The notes beneath the pieces were generated by a model that did not search any database, was not told the DNA's origin, and was given only the letters and a program-made list of their open reading frames with translations. A stretch of 64,000 nt of DNA from contig NC_058140.1 in assembly GCF_011075055.1 (NCBI RefSeq), positions 13,948,668 to 14,012,667 on the forward strand, in the 5' to 3' direction. The translations under genes and the position numbers were made by a program. Within the stretch, counting starts at the first letter, position 1; every line of letters begins with the position of its first letter. Shown here one piece after another: positions 24,087 through 36,332 of this stretch. This stretch comes from Mangifera indica. Its lineage: Eukaryota; Streptophyta; Magnoliopsida; Sapindales; Anacardiaceae.

Positions 24087-26355
24087 AATGTTTATTAATT
24101 TCTGAAGCAGCCTTGTAGTAGTAGGTTTTGGTCCTAGTCTCATTAGGGTTTTTGTATAATTATTGAATACTTGTTCAAATGTTCATGTCAATAGCGCTCT
24201 TTACCATGTCAAGGGCTAGCAAGATGGCTCTCAGATTTTTCTAGTTATCACTGATCTTGTGCATATACAAATTAACTTAGAAGTAGGAAAACTGTGGAAT
24301 TACAATGCAATATTTTGTTATGCTACATGGACTTGCAAGTAGATCACATATAGACTATGTGGTATACTGTATTTTTATACATAAATTCATAATGGATTTC
24401 TCAAAACTTGGAGCCGGTGAATCTTCTTCTTTCTAATTCTATGCTGATAATTATTATGTTTCTCTTCCTCCAAATACTCAAGAAATGAAAAATATTTAAT
24501 CCATTTTTATTCTCTCAATCTAAAGATGCATAAGCATGGTCAGAATCGTGTCCAACCAAACACGAGAGAGGTAAGTTCTGAAGCGATGACAATATTTTAT
24601 TAAATCGAAACGATTTTTGAAGAGTTAAAAGATGTGTGGGATACGGAAAATTTGTAGTATTTAGGATGGGATATTCACTATGAGGTGACATCTGAACAAA
24701 CATGCCAAATTTTCTTAATTTGCAAATGTTTTCTTTATTAACATTGTTATGAATGTCTTTTTACCACAATACAAGTCACTTAGTAAAAATATAATTAGAA
24801 GAGTTGTTTAGATACTTTATAATTAATTAAGTTTGAAACTTGAAAATGATTTTGAAAATTTTCTTAATTTTTTTTTTTTTTTTGGTAATGATTTCATTAA
24901 ACTGTTAATTTATATTTATTATTCTACTACTAATTTAGCGTTAGATTTATTTCTTAAAATTTTTAATATGTATATATATGATTTAGACTTACATAATTTA
25001 GCCTTAGATATTACATGACTATTGGTTAAATATTATAAAATTAGATTGTGTTTTAAATCCTAAGTTTATGATAAATGTATTTAGAGTGATAATTACTCAA
25101 ATAGATAACTGTTTAAGATGTGATTACAATTATTATTTAAGAAATTTTAACAAAAAATTGAACACTCATTTATTCTTATATAAAAACATAAATAATGAAA
25201 TAATGTCATAGGCAGAAGATCAATAAGATATTGATGAAGACATGAATCAAGCAAAGTCGAACATATAGGGATTTATGGAATTAAGAACACGTACGAACGT
25301 GGAATAACTTGAATGATAATAAAATCTTCGAATAGACATGACTAAAATGGAGAAATGAGAAATAGATTTGCTTCAATGGTGGTACCAAAATGAAAGTCAA
25401 TTCCCCATTTTACCCTAAATGACCTGTGTCATTTTATGCATGCTACTTTCTAGGGTTATGTCCAAGCCAATGGTCAAATTGTTACCAATAAAAGGTACTC
25501 TTTAACCAAGTGAAATGGTTGGTTGAAAGCATTATGCATTCACGCAATTGAATACACGAAGACAGAAGACCTTGATTCCCAAACCACTCAGCCTATTTGA
25601 ATACACAAGTTTTTAAATATGAATATTTTTTTATCATTCAACTTGAGCCAATCATACATGCTATTCCATTACATCTTATATTAATTATGTTTGTAATTTT
25701 TTTTTTATATTTTAAATATAGTTTACATTTTTACTAATTAGGTTTAAATTTTAAATCTTTAATGATAAAAATAACAATAAAATCTATTTTCAGTACACAT
25801 TTAATATGTATTATTATTATATGATCAAATGACTTTAAATTAAAGATAAAATACCATATAATCACATAAAGACACACATAAGAAAATACCCATTTATGCA
25901 TTCATCGTGAATATGTATAATATTCCTATAAAAATTAATATAATTTATAGTTTAAAAAAACATTAAAAAATAACCGGTGGAAAGGCCCAGGCCAAGGCCC
26001 GACCCATCAGGCCCCTGTTCTGGATCCGATCCAGGTCCTGCAATTGGAGATAGGACCTGGGCCCTTCAACGGTTCGGCCCCCATTCGCTTAGTGTCTACG
26101 TAAATCACAAATACAGAGTCTAAGCACTCTTGTTTCCATAATATTATCTAACGTAATAATTTGAATCAAAGCAGCAATACAAGCGCAAAATCAAACACCA
26201 AACATAAACCATCCACCGTAATAATCCTCAAACTAGATCAGGAAACTCTCCTATCAGTTCAAAAAAATGAAAAAAATAATAATAAAGCCAATGCGGGCCC
26301 TGTCTCCAAGCCAAACATATCAAATGTATTTCCAGGACCAACATAAGAAACGAAG
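24087..26355. other. 3' regions of convergent SUD1 and PABP genes, AT-rich
   Basis: Holds the SUD1 3' UTR on the left and the PABP 3' UTR on the right. The middle is AT-rich with T-runs (about 24870-24883). A short GC-richer patch lies at about 25975-26090. No gene, RNA or defined transposon was recognised. Confidence 0.5.
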
Positions 26356-29300
26356 TTAATCAGTCAATGACAACGATGCCAGTTGATCAGCTGCGCTGCC
26401 TGCCGGCTGTTGCTGAGCAACATTCCTCAAAACCTCCATTGCCTCGGCCACCTTCGCTTTCAGAGCCTCTGGTGACTCGAGCAAGTGGAGAACCTCTGTT
26501 TGATCCATCTCCAAAAGCATTCCTGTAACCTTGGCTGCTGCTTCAGGCTCCAGCTGTTCCACATGTGGGTAAAGACTTTCCCCCAGCATCTATCAGATTA
26601 GTGACCAAGTAACTTCAGATATTCTGTCAAAACATTCCTCCAACTACACAGTATATGCAATGAAATTTTAAAGATCATTATGTGGTGTTATTACGGCTGT
26701 TATTCCATTTTACAACTCCAAATGCGCAAGACAGCTATAGTATTAATTATGCAAAAAAAATGAACTGTTTTGGTATAGTTGTCTGAATCAGCATTGTAAG
26801 TTCTATCTGAAAGGCAGCTAAATTCCTTAGTAATTCGGGGCATAAAGAATTATTAAGAAAATAACTAACCCCACTTTTTGTATTTTCCATCAAACTTTTG
26901 GAACTGGCAAAGCCACCAAGTTCACCAAACAGTTCAGAGTCTTTATCTAATTTGAATCAATAAAACAGTTGATACTCAAGAACATCGGCAACCAATTCAA
27001 GAACTAAACAAAATTATGGAATTAAAGTATTAAACACCTACCATCCTCTGCTGCTCTGGAGAGGCATTTGCAAGGGCAGAAGCCAAAGTCCCAATTGGAA
27101 TTGGCTGAGGGATTGCTGCATTGCGCAAAGCCATACCACCCATGTCATATGGAACAGATAGCATTCCTCCAACACCAGGCATGGGAACATCAGGCAGTCC
27201 ACGCCCAGAGGGGTAGCGGTAGACACGTCCCCTAGGAAGCATCTGTTAAATAGGCCATTTTATAAAGGTATGGTTACAGATGGGATAACATATGCAATAT
27301 ATACAGTAAATGAGCCACAACAGAATATCACCAACCTGTGGCTGCATTACAGGAACATGTTGTTGGGTTTGTTGCATAGCTCCTGCCCGTCTGCCACTAG
27401 GCCGCTGACTCTGTTGCCCTGGTGGAACCACTGGAACATAGAAATTCTGCATTGGGGCCCCAGCAGGTCTCATACCAGGAACAAGCTGCTGCTGATACCC
27501 AAATCCAGGCTGACAAATACATATGCATAATAAGAGACAGAACTCATGAAATATGATAGTCTATATCTAACTGCTGAAGAAATACAGACATCAATTAATC
27601 AGCAATAAAGATATTAGAAATATCAAACAAAGAAGACTGCATAAAAGAAATTTGTCAAATGGGAAGGTAGAAGTACCTGAGGAGGAATCATAGCAGGTGG
27701 AGCTTGACCATAGAATAGCTGTTGCCCAAGACCCGGACCACCAGGAGGGTACATTGGCATACGAGAAGCAACAGAAGGTGCCATAGCAACTGGCCGGATT
27801 TGAGAAAACTGAGCCTGTATAACAGTAGAAAACCGCACCAAAACATGATACGACAATATTACAATCAGGCATTAAAAAGCACCAAATATGAGAGATCTAA
27901 AAAGTTAAACTAAAAGATAAAACAATGTCCAACAAAATGAAGCAAGAAAAGTTTTTAAAGTTCAGACTACCAATGTCTTTCATTTAAGCTATGCATGCTC
28001 CAGGTAACTCATAACTGAAAGAAGTCTTAATCATGACAATGTTAACAAGGCACTAATGACACTAAACAGCAATCATTTGTCGAAAGCACACTAGCTTTTT
28101 CTTCCAGTTAAGTTGACTGTGACCACAAAACAAATATTAAAAAAAAACACAGACGTCAGATGGATCAAACCTGCAGCCTTGCTCTTCTATCTTCCTTGCG
28201 TTGTGCAAGTGCAACAAATAGAGGCTTGCTAACAACCATTTTTCCATTCATCTCCAGGATCTGTCCAAATAAGAAAGATCTATCAGCTTCAGTTAAGTCC
28301 CTGATTAGCGTGCACAAACATAACTTACAGCTCTAGATGCCTCTTCAGGAGTGGTGAATGCAACAAATCCTGATCCTCTGCTAATTCCATTAGGGTCTCG
28401 CATCACCTGTTCAAAATTGCTTTGAAGCTACAATCATCAAATTAACAAAGCCAAATTTAGCGGATAGTTTCAGATACTACACACCTTGCATGATGTGATG
28501 GAACCAAATTGAGAGAACAGCTGCTTAAGCTTATCATCATCGATACTATCATCTAAATTTTTCATGTACAAGTTTGCACCCTGAAATTTATCTGCCACTT
28601 CCTTCATATTCTGCTCAAATCGATATTTTAACTCAAGTTCCCTTTCAGATTTCCTCTGGGCTTTCCCAACATACCATTCCTTATCATCAAATTTCTTTCC
28701 ATTAAGGGCCTCAACAGCGTTTGCGGCATCATCAGCATTCTCAAAATTGACAAAACCAAAGCACTTTGATTTGCCATCTGCATCCCTCATCACCACAACA
28801 CTAGTAATCGTGCCAAATTCACCAAAAATTTTCTGCAAATCTTCTTCAGTTATTGCTTCTGAGAGATTCTTTACATAAACATTGTTGAATTTGTTCATGT
28901 TGATTTCAGTTTCTCTCTCTTGTTTGCGGAGGAATGGCCCTACATAAACTTGCTTATCATTTAATAGCATACCATTCAGCTTCTCTATAGCTTTTTGGGC
29001 AGATTCCTCATTCTCAAATTGTACAAAGCCATAGCCTTTTGACAGACCATTCAAATCTGTTGCCACCTTGCAAGAGAGGATGTTCCCAAATGCAGAGAAT
29101 GTTTCCTGTAACGCCTTGTGATCAATGGCCTTGTCCAGATTCTATCAATTTGAAAGAATAAGGAAAGTTAGCAAATTATTATTATTTGCTTCTAAAAAAA
29201 TGTGAAGAGCAAGAAAAAGAAAAGAAATAAAAAGGATATATGAGAAGGAATAACAATGGTTGATATAAACATTTGAGACAAAATGAAAATTAAAAAGAGC

Positions 29301-32300
29301 ACCCTACACTAGAGGTGGATACGAACTGAACCGAGACTAAACACCCCCTGGCTTGAGCTAGACTAGAGTTCAACAGACCAATATTAAAAGTAGTTGGAGA
29401 TCAGTTTGAATGAAAAATGATTCAATTCAGCACTTGAATTTGTGGCTCACATTCACAACCAGAGTTCAAGGTTCATTGACAAAATAATATTGTTTTACCT
29501 GATAATGGATAAAATGACATCATTTTGACAATTATTTGACATAAGCCAAATTGGGCAACAAACCAAATTCGAACCGAATTGAGTCATCCCCTGGCTTGTC
29601 AGTCAAACCAAGCGGAACTCCCTTTAGTTTGAGTTCAACTTAGTTTTAAAAATGAATTGACTTGAACTCGTTTGGGTCCAGCCCAACCCAACACAGTCAA
29701 CATACTGATTGCCAAATATATATTATGGTACCACACCTATGGTGACTTTTTATTCATTTGACATCATGATTTAAGTCCAAAACCAGGGACACACACACAC
29801 ACATGCCGGACCAAATTCTTTATTAAGAAAATTACTTGGGGCTCAATAAAAGCCATATAACACAACTACATCAAGGTTAAAATCTGCAATGTCATAATAA
29901 TATGGTATTGCTCTTCTGTCACACCATAAAGATTTTACCTAATAAATATTTGCCCCCAATTTTTATTTAATATTTTGAAAGGAGGGCCATTGACAATAAA
30001 TACAAGCTACTGCTCTATTTCCCACTAAAAAACAAACAAGAGAACATGAAATTGCTACCAATTTTATTCTCCTTTTTGGCAACTTTCCCAAAACAAAATA
30101 TAATATGTAGTTATTAGACTTGTGCAAAGCCACCCAGCAAGAGAAAAATAAGAGAGGATTCAGAAAACCAGATTTTCTGAACCATATATAGGGCAGCATA
30201 CAAGTCTGCAAAAACATGTCAAAAAAATACCTTGATAAATATATTCCCTGCTCCACTTTTCCGAAGAGTAGGGTCGCGATGAGAATACATAATCCTAATA
30301 GACTTTCCATTCACAGGAGTGAAGTTCAGCACATCCAATGCCCTTGCCGCTGTTAAAAATTTCAACAAATGTAAGATTTTAACATGATCCAAGAAATGTA
30401 TACTCAACAATAGGACATTTAATTAGAGAAGATGTGTGAATCACTAACACACTTGTATGCTGATAGTTAAGCTGAAGTATGGGATTTATCATCTTTCAAA
30501 AAATCATAATCTCATCCCAAAACAGATGCTATAGGACAGTGAATGGATTAAAAACTCAAAATCTCTACAATAAATTAAATAATCACATCATCATTTTTAT
30601 ATTTATATGACCTTGGCAACACAGCAAATCATATCATTCTTTGCCATCAAAGGTCAATATGGTCTTTGATAAATCAAGATGATACCAAACAGAGCTATCA
30701 AAATCTTAAACTCATGAAGCCAACTAGTCAAGATCCCAAGTCAAATACAAAGTAATTTAATTGAGGTTCTCCACATCAGGATTGCCTGCAAGCAAGTGAA
30801 AGGATAAAAATTTACTAATTTCTGATGTAAAATGTTTCACATTGGCAATATCTACGATGCAAATAAGAAATAGCTAAGTGCTATAGGTTGAATCAATTGG
30901 ATGGCATTCGTCTTCACTTAAAATTTGTGGTTTGTTGAGCTGTTTGGTCAATTTACATAAATCAAAGATCTCCCAACCATGATACCTCTGGTTTCTTAAT
31001 AAAAATCAAAAGAACTAAATGGGTAATTTCCACACCCGACATTTTCCTAATACCATATAGCTTAATGCTAAAGGCAAATGTGTGTGTCTAATACCCTAGT
31101 TCTCAATACAACAATACCTTTCATGTAGTATTTGGGATGCACAGTTTTCCCCAAGTTTGATTCATGTGTGCATTCCAGCAGGAGCAGGCTTCAAATATAT
31201 ATAATTACAGCATTTCTTGTGTCATTAATTATCATTTATCGATGCAAAATTTAGCTTATGATCTTTCTATTAATTATCCTAAACCCATCCCCACAAATAC
31301 CACCATTGCAAATTGACCGGACAACACTAAAATCTATTTTTTTGTGGAAAGACAATGTGAAAGATATACTGATAGTAACAAGACACTGAAACATAAATGT
31401 TACTACACCAACTCCAAAGGTTGGGCACAGTGGTAAAAGCTCTTTGTTTTCAGCCAAGGGGACAAAGGTTCAAAATAAATAAATCTAGGGAACTGATTAC
31501 TGAGAAATTGAAGTAACCAGCTCCTTCAAAGAGGGAATTGCAGTAAAGCTAATTCCTCTATAAACTCCCATCACCTTTTAATGAAAAAGGAAAAAATGCA
31601 CAGGTAAGTAGATGCATTTTGTATATAAATTTTTGCAATTTTAAAATAAATAAATCTAGAGAACTGATTACTGAGAAATTGTGCCGAAATGGTTATTACA
31701 CTGCAAAATCCAAAAATTAATGCATCTATTTCCTATAACAACAAAGAAAGTGTTTTATCCTATAAAAAGGAGCCTCTTAAAACTGAACAGGGAGTAATAC
31801 CCTGATAATCAGATTTCTTTATATTTCCTATAAACTATAAAATAAGGGGTATTTTTGTAAACTTTAGCTTTTCAGGAAAGGGATATAGTGATGTTTTACA
31901 TTCCTCTCTATAATGGAAGAATTAAAGAAACGTCCTTGTGCCAAATTTTTTCTAGTAAACCTACTGCAAAACTTGCAAGCAATACATTACATTTCTCTTC
32001 TTATACTCCTTTCTTCCTAAAAAATCTCACTTCTATTGTCATCAAACTCTGTAACCATACCCTTTTCTATCACACTTCCTAAACTAAAATAGTTCCACTT
32101 GCACAAACCCAGTACATAAAAAATTTTAAACATTAACACAACACAAATTTTAATTTTCACAGCTATAATTAGGAACCTAGAACAAACCTAAAACTACTAC
32201 CTTGGACTAACCCAGAAATGCAGATCTAACTCAAAAGCAGGGAAAAACCAAGGAAACCTAATCCGTCTTACATTCTTTAGATTTTTTTTTTTTGATAACC

Positions 32301-32942
32301 CGAACTTTCATAAAGAGCAAACTCGAGTTCAAGACTGGTGCTCTCAAAACCCAAAAATCTTCAACGAACAGAAAAAACCTCTCAGTTCACAAGCTCCAAA
32401 GAATGAAACCGAAGCCTTGCAAGAGAACCCCCAAGCCTGACCACCTATTAATCCCCACGGTTCCTTTTTTGACACGCTATTGGCTCTATAGTACCTATTT
32501 TATGTCAATCCAAAAGAATCTTACGAAAATTAATTTCCTTTTTCCAATTCAGCGTTTCTCCATGCAAGAGATAAAGCTATTCAAAGAAGCAAGCCTATTT
32601 CTGAATAAAAACAAATAACAAAATACAAGAAACAATAATGTTCATACGAACTGGACAAGCAATAAACATAAAAATTTGAACAATTAACTTGAAAGGCAAG
32701 AACTCACCATCATGTGGATTGCTGTAATTAACGTAACCGTAACCCAGTGATCGACGGGTCGACAAGTCCCGGCAAACCCGAACTGAAACCACCTGACTGA
32801 TCTGATTAAATAGATCGTACAGCTGGGAATCCGAGACGTTCTCCTCCAGATCGCCCACGTAAAGCGACGTCGTCACGAATTGATTGGCCCCGCCATTCAC
32901 GTTCTGTCCCTGAACAGCCGCCTGAGCTTGACCCTGAGCCAT
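26356..32942 (-). CDS. PAB2: Cytoplasmic poly(A)-binding protein (four RRMs plus MLLE domain)
   Basis: Nine minus-strand exons join in frame to about 641 aa: 32942-32708, 30349-30231, 29141-28485, 28406-28329, 28260-28171, 27814-27677, 27509-27336, 27242-27042, 26589-26356. RRM1 has LYVGDL (27-32) and GYGYVNYS (67-74). RRM2 has GYGFVQFE (154-161). RRM3 has VYVKNL (206-211) and CFGFVNFE (245-252). RRM4 has LYMKNL (309-314) and GSGFVAFT (348-355). A Pro/Gln/Met-rich linker follows, then a C-terminal MLLE/PABC domain with GMLLEMD (about 587-593). It binds mRNA poly(A) tails and eIF4G and acts in translation initiation and mRNA stability. Length and architecture are normal. The symbol follows the expected position next to SUD1 and CBSX; the protein alone would not separate PAB2, PAB4 and PAB8. 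Introns 1 (2.36 kb) and 2 (1.09 kb) are long, and intron 2 holds a repeat. Confidence 0.93.
29309..29695. repeat. TIR repeat with ACGTCGTTTT-like core, copy b, in PABP intron 2
   Basis: The left end aggtggatacgaactgaacc and inner words (cgaaccgaattgagtc, tttgagttcaacttag, aaaatgacatcattttgac) match the copy upstream of SUD1. It lies wholly within the intron at 29142-30230 of the PABP gene. The ends are approximate. Confidence 0.4.
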
Positions 32943-32976
32943 CTTTTAAGCCAACAAAAAAAAACAACGAGAACAG

Positions 32977-32984
32977 AAACCCTA
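32977..32984 (+). promoter_or_regulatory. Telo-box (AAACCCTA) near the PABP start
   Basis: AAACCCTA lies 35 bp upstream of the PABP ATG, in reverse orientation relative to the gene. Telo-boxes are common near the transcription start of plant translation-machinery genes. Function here is inferred from position only. Confidence 0.5.
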
Positions 32985-32993
32985 GTTTTCTTT

Positions 32994-33024
32994 TCTTTTT
33001 TTCCCTCAAAGTTTTTTTTTTTTT
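32994..33024 (-). promoter_or_regulatory. Oligo(A) tracts in the presumed PABP 5' leader
   Basis: Read on the PABP strand, the DNA carries a 13-base A run (33024-33012) and a 7-base A run (33002-32996) within 85 bp of the start codon. Animal PABP mRNAs carry A-rich 5' UTR elements bound by their own product. Whether this plant leader includes these tracts depends on the unmapped transcription start. Confidence 0.4.
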
Positions 33025-33908
33025 GGTTTTCTCTTCCCTCTCCTCTTGTTATTCTTCAAAACCAAACCAAACCGTAAACAACATAGACAAACAAAAGACA
33101 GAACCAAAGAGAACTGGACACAGAAACCCAAAGTGTTTTTGTTTACTGTTTAATATTTTGCTTTTTTTGTTTTTGTTTTTACTAAATGGATAGATAGATA
33201 GATAGATGAGGAGAGGGAAGCGACAGGGAGGTAAAGAGATTGTCGCCGCCGGTGGAGAGTGACGCTGTGGCGACGCGCGAGAGAGAATGAGATGATGAGA
33301 AAAAAATTTTTTTATGGTTCGAAAAGAGAGCAGCTAAACTGCACTAAAAATTAATTTTAGAGGCGATCTGATTCTTATACTCGCTGTAATGCAAAAGTTT
33401 AGACCCTAGGATGATGAATGAACAGATCTCCACCGTCAGATTTCACGAGTGGGGTCCAGATGACGAGTGAAAAATAGATGGAACTGGCAAAGATAAGGTA
33501 GGTTAGCGGTTTGGTGAGAAAAATCACTCGCGGTAACTGTAAGTGCGCACGATTTCTGCAGTAAATTTAATAAAGCTAGTTTAAAAAACCTGCTTAACCC
33601 TCTCATAAGGGATAGAAATTTTACCGAGAAGTGATTGTAATTGAAAAAGAAGACAGTGAATCGACTTTAAGTTTGGATTAATGCTGTTATTATGGTGATA
33701 ATTTAGTAAAATTTTACTTAGTATGAGGGCAATTATGATAATTCAATCGATGATTTCAGGAAAGTAATCTTTGTTATTATGGAGTTTATTGATTCCAACC
33801 TGTCTATAAATCATAAAAATTAGTTGGTAGATGATCCAGAAAATAACACATCATTGGTATGTAAAGTCCATTATGCCTTTTAGGGTTAGATTATGAGCGA
33901 TCATCGGT

Positions 33909-34304
33909 CGGGTTTGAATTTGAATTATGGGTACAAAAAGTATTTGAATTTAAAATGGAGCTCAGGCCATAGGGTACTTAACTTTATAAGATTTTGAGTG
34001 GTTTGTATATGTAAACAAAGTAACATCAGCTTAATAAATTCAAAATAATGTTGTTTTACTCAATATTATATTTTATAAAATGTGCAAAATGACATTATTT
34101 TACTATATAATTTGATTTTAAAATAATGTCGTTATATTTTAAGTTTATTGAGCTCAAATTCAACCCTTACTAATTTGAGCTCTTATCTATAATACTGAAT
34201 TCAAGTATTATTCACCATATTTAAAACTCGTTGAGTTCAACTTCTTTTATATTGAATAGAGTTTGAGTAGACTCAAGTTTTAGTTTTATTTGACTCAAAT
34301 CCCC
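33909..34304. repeat. TIR repeat with ACGTCGTTTT-like core, copy c
   Basis: Left gggtttgaatttgaa and right tttgactcaaatcccc are roughly inverted. Inside are ataatgttgttttactc, aaatgacattattttac and aataatgtcgtt, decayed versions of the core in the copy at 17945. The boundaries are approximate. Confidence 0.4.
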
Positions 34305-35184
34305 TATTAAATTATTTATAATTAAAAGTAAAATTATATATATTCTGAAAGACAGTATCAACACTTAGTACTAACTCATATGATAGATGTCACATCACTT
34401 AATATGTATCAATTTTGTTACGTTAATCAATTAATTAAAAAAAAAATGTGATCTCGACTCTCACTCATTGATCTATGATTTTGCACGATAACCAACACAT
34501 CTTCTCTTAAGTGATTCAAGTTCACTTTTTAGTGAAGTGACTCAATTATCAGCATACCACTCATCTATTCCTTTTTCTCATTATAACTTTTTATTATTTA
34601 GGATAAAAGTAGATAAAGTGAAAGATTTCGATGATGAGATGAAGTGTGTGTAGACGGCATTGGGTGGTAGATCGGGTGAGGGTGAGTTAGTATTTTTTTC
34701 CACAGTCAAGTTAATGATTGCATCCATATCCTTGTTATGGTAGCATAAGGAGTTGTGTAATTGAGTAGAGAAAAGAGCAGGGAAGGAGATGGACAAGTGA
34801 GAGTTTGGTTTACAAAGACCTCGATTGGATAGCATTGGAGAGACTATCAAATGATTATCCACCAAATCAAATAGGCTTAATCTTCTCTTATCAAAATCAC
34901 ATTTTCAATTCTACTGGAGTTTGGTGAAATTATCTGCGAATTTGGGGAATAATTGTGGGCAAGAAAAAAAAAATCAAAGTTAGATGCTGGCATGTGAACA
35001 TTGAATATTCAAATATACGTATTCGAAAGTCAAAAGTGAAAAAAAAAACATGGGAAATAGAATTTGTCCTCTTGACTAATTTCATTGACTTTTCAATTAT
35101 ATTAACATTCAAAAATTAAAGATTGGATTTTTCATATGGCTATAAATCTTACTCTTTTGATTGAGTCTCTTATATTATTTTATT

Positions 35185-36011
35185 GACCAAAGGACTGATT
35201 TTACCTAAGTTTTAATATAAAGATAAATATATATTTATAGTATTTCAAACATTTAAATATTTATTTATAAACTAATTTCTATTAAAATTTTATATTAAGA
35301 GTAAAGGTAAAATTATAATATTATTAATAAATCTTAAAACCCTAAAAATTTATATTATTTTCTCTTTTTAGTTAAAAAAACTAACAATTTCTCTTATAAT
35401 TAAACTTTGAAAAACTACATTTCCTCTCTATGATTTTTTCTTCCATCTCTAACAATCAGATACCATTTTCACTATCAATCGATCTTTACACCATTTTTTT
35501 CTCCTATTGTTGATGTTCCCATCAAACTAATTTATCTTCAGTTGGATGAAGATGATTTGTCTTTATTTGACCAATGAATTGGCATCAAACAAATCTTTGG
35601 ATATCGATCTGTTAGTCGAATAAAAACGATTAGTCTTTGTCCAGTTGAAGAGATGAAAGCGATAAATTGTTTTTGTCTTTTCATTGGATGAAGACAGTTC
35701 ATCTTCTTCAAACGAAATTGGTTTGATAGAAACATCGAAGATAGAAGAAGAGGATGGTGGGAAGACCTATCAATAATAAGAATAAGAATGATATTTTATC
35801 ATAAGAGAAAAAAGAAAAAATCTAGAAAAAAATATAATTTTTTTAAATTTAATCATAAAAAATAATTATTTTTAAATTAAATTAAAAAATAATATAAATT
35901 TTTAAAAATTAAAAGTTTAATAATAAAATAACAAATTTATCTTTATTTTAAAATTCCCCACATATATATTTACCTTTACCTTGCAATTTGGTGGGAAATA
36001 ATTCTTTGGCT
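35185..36011. mobile_element. Mutator-like non-autonomous element, 827 bp
   Basis: Left terminus gaccaaaggactgatttta; reverse complement of right terminus agccaaagaattatttccc. The element is bracketed by ttattttatt at 35175-35184 and 36012-36021, a 9-10 bp direct duplication of Mutator size, though in AT-rich sequence. The TIR resembles the element at 15310 and those at 42664 and 47744. The interior contains ggatgaagac and ctttgtc words but no transposase. Confidence 0.65.
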
Positions 36012-36253
36012 TTATTTTATTTATCTCAACTTGAAAAGTATTCTTGTCGTACTAATCTTGAAGAGAGTCAAAGCCTCTAACAAGTAGCAACCACACAAAA
36101 CACTGAAACAGGAGTCGGTCCACATTCCACAATTGGCGCGTGTATGAACTGAAAAGTGAAAACCAGAGCCAACCTTTTTCCCCTTTACTTTTCCACTCAC
36201 GCAACTTCCATTCTCCTCTTCTCTTTTCTTTTATTCATTCCAATCTCACTTAT

Positions 36254-36260
36254 TATATAA
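36254..36260 (+). promoter_or_regulatory. TATA box of CBSX
   Basis: TATATAA lies 73 bp upstream of the CBSX ATG, a usual distance for a short leader. Confidence 0.5.
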
Positions 36261-36332
36261 TTTAAGCTGGGATCATCCGATAAAACACCTTCATTTCCAT
36301 TCATAATTTATAAAAAAAATTTAAAGACAATA

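Larger units (their letters stand above)
32943..36332. other. Divergent promoter region between PABP and CBSX
   Basis: Begins with the PABP leader and promoter, including a short GATA repeat at 33189-33207. It continues through a repeat (33909-34304), AT-rich DNA, a Mutator-like element (35185-36011) and the CBSX promoter. No additional gene was recognised. Confidence 0.6.

Noticed and set aside
32292..32618. Plus-strand frame of 108 codons in PABP intron 1
   Set aside because: Low-complexity Lys/Phe-rich translation inside an intron on the opposite strand; no family resemblance.
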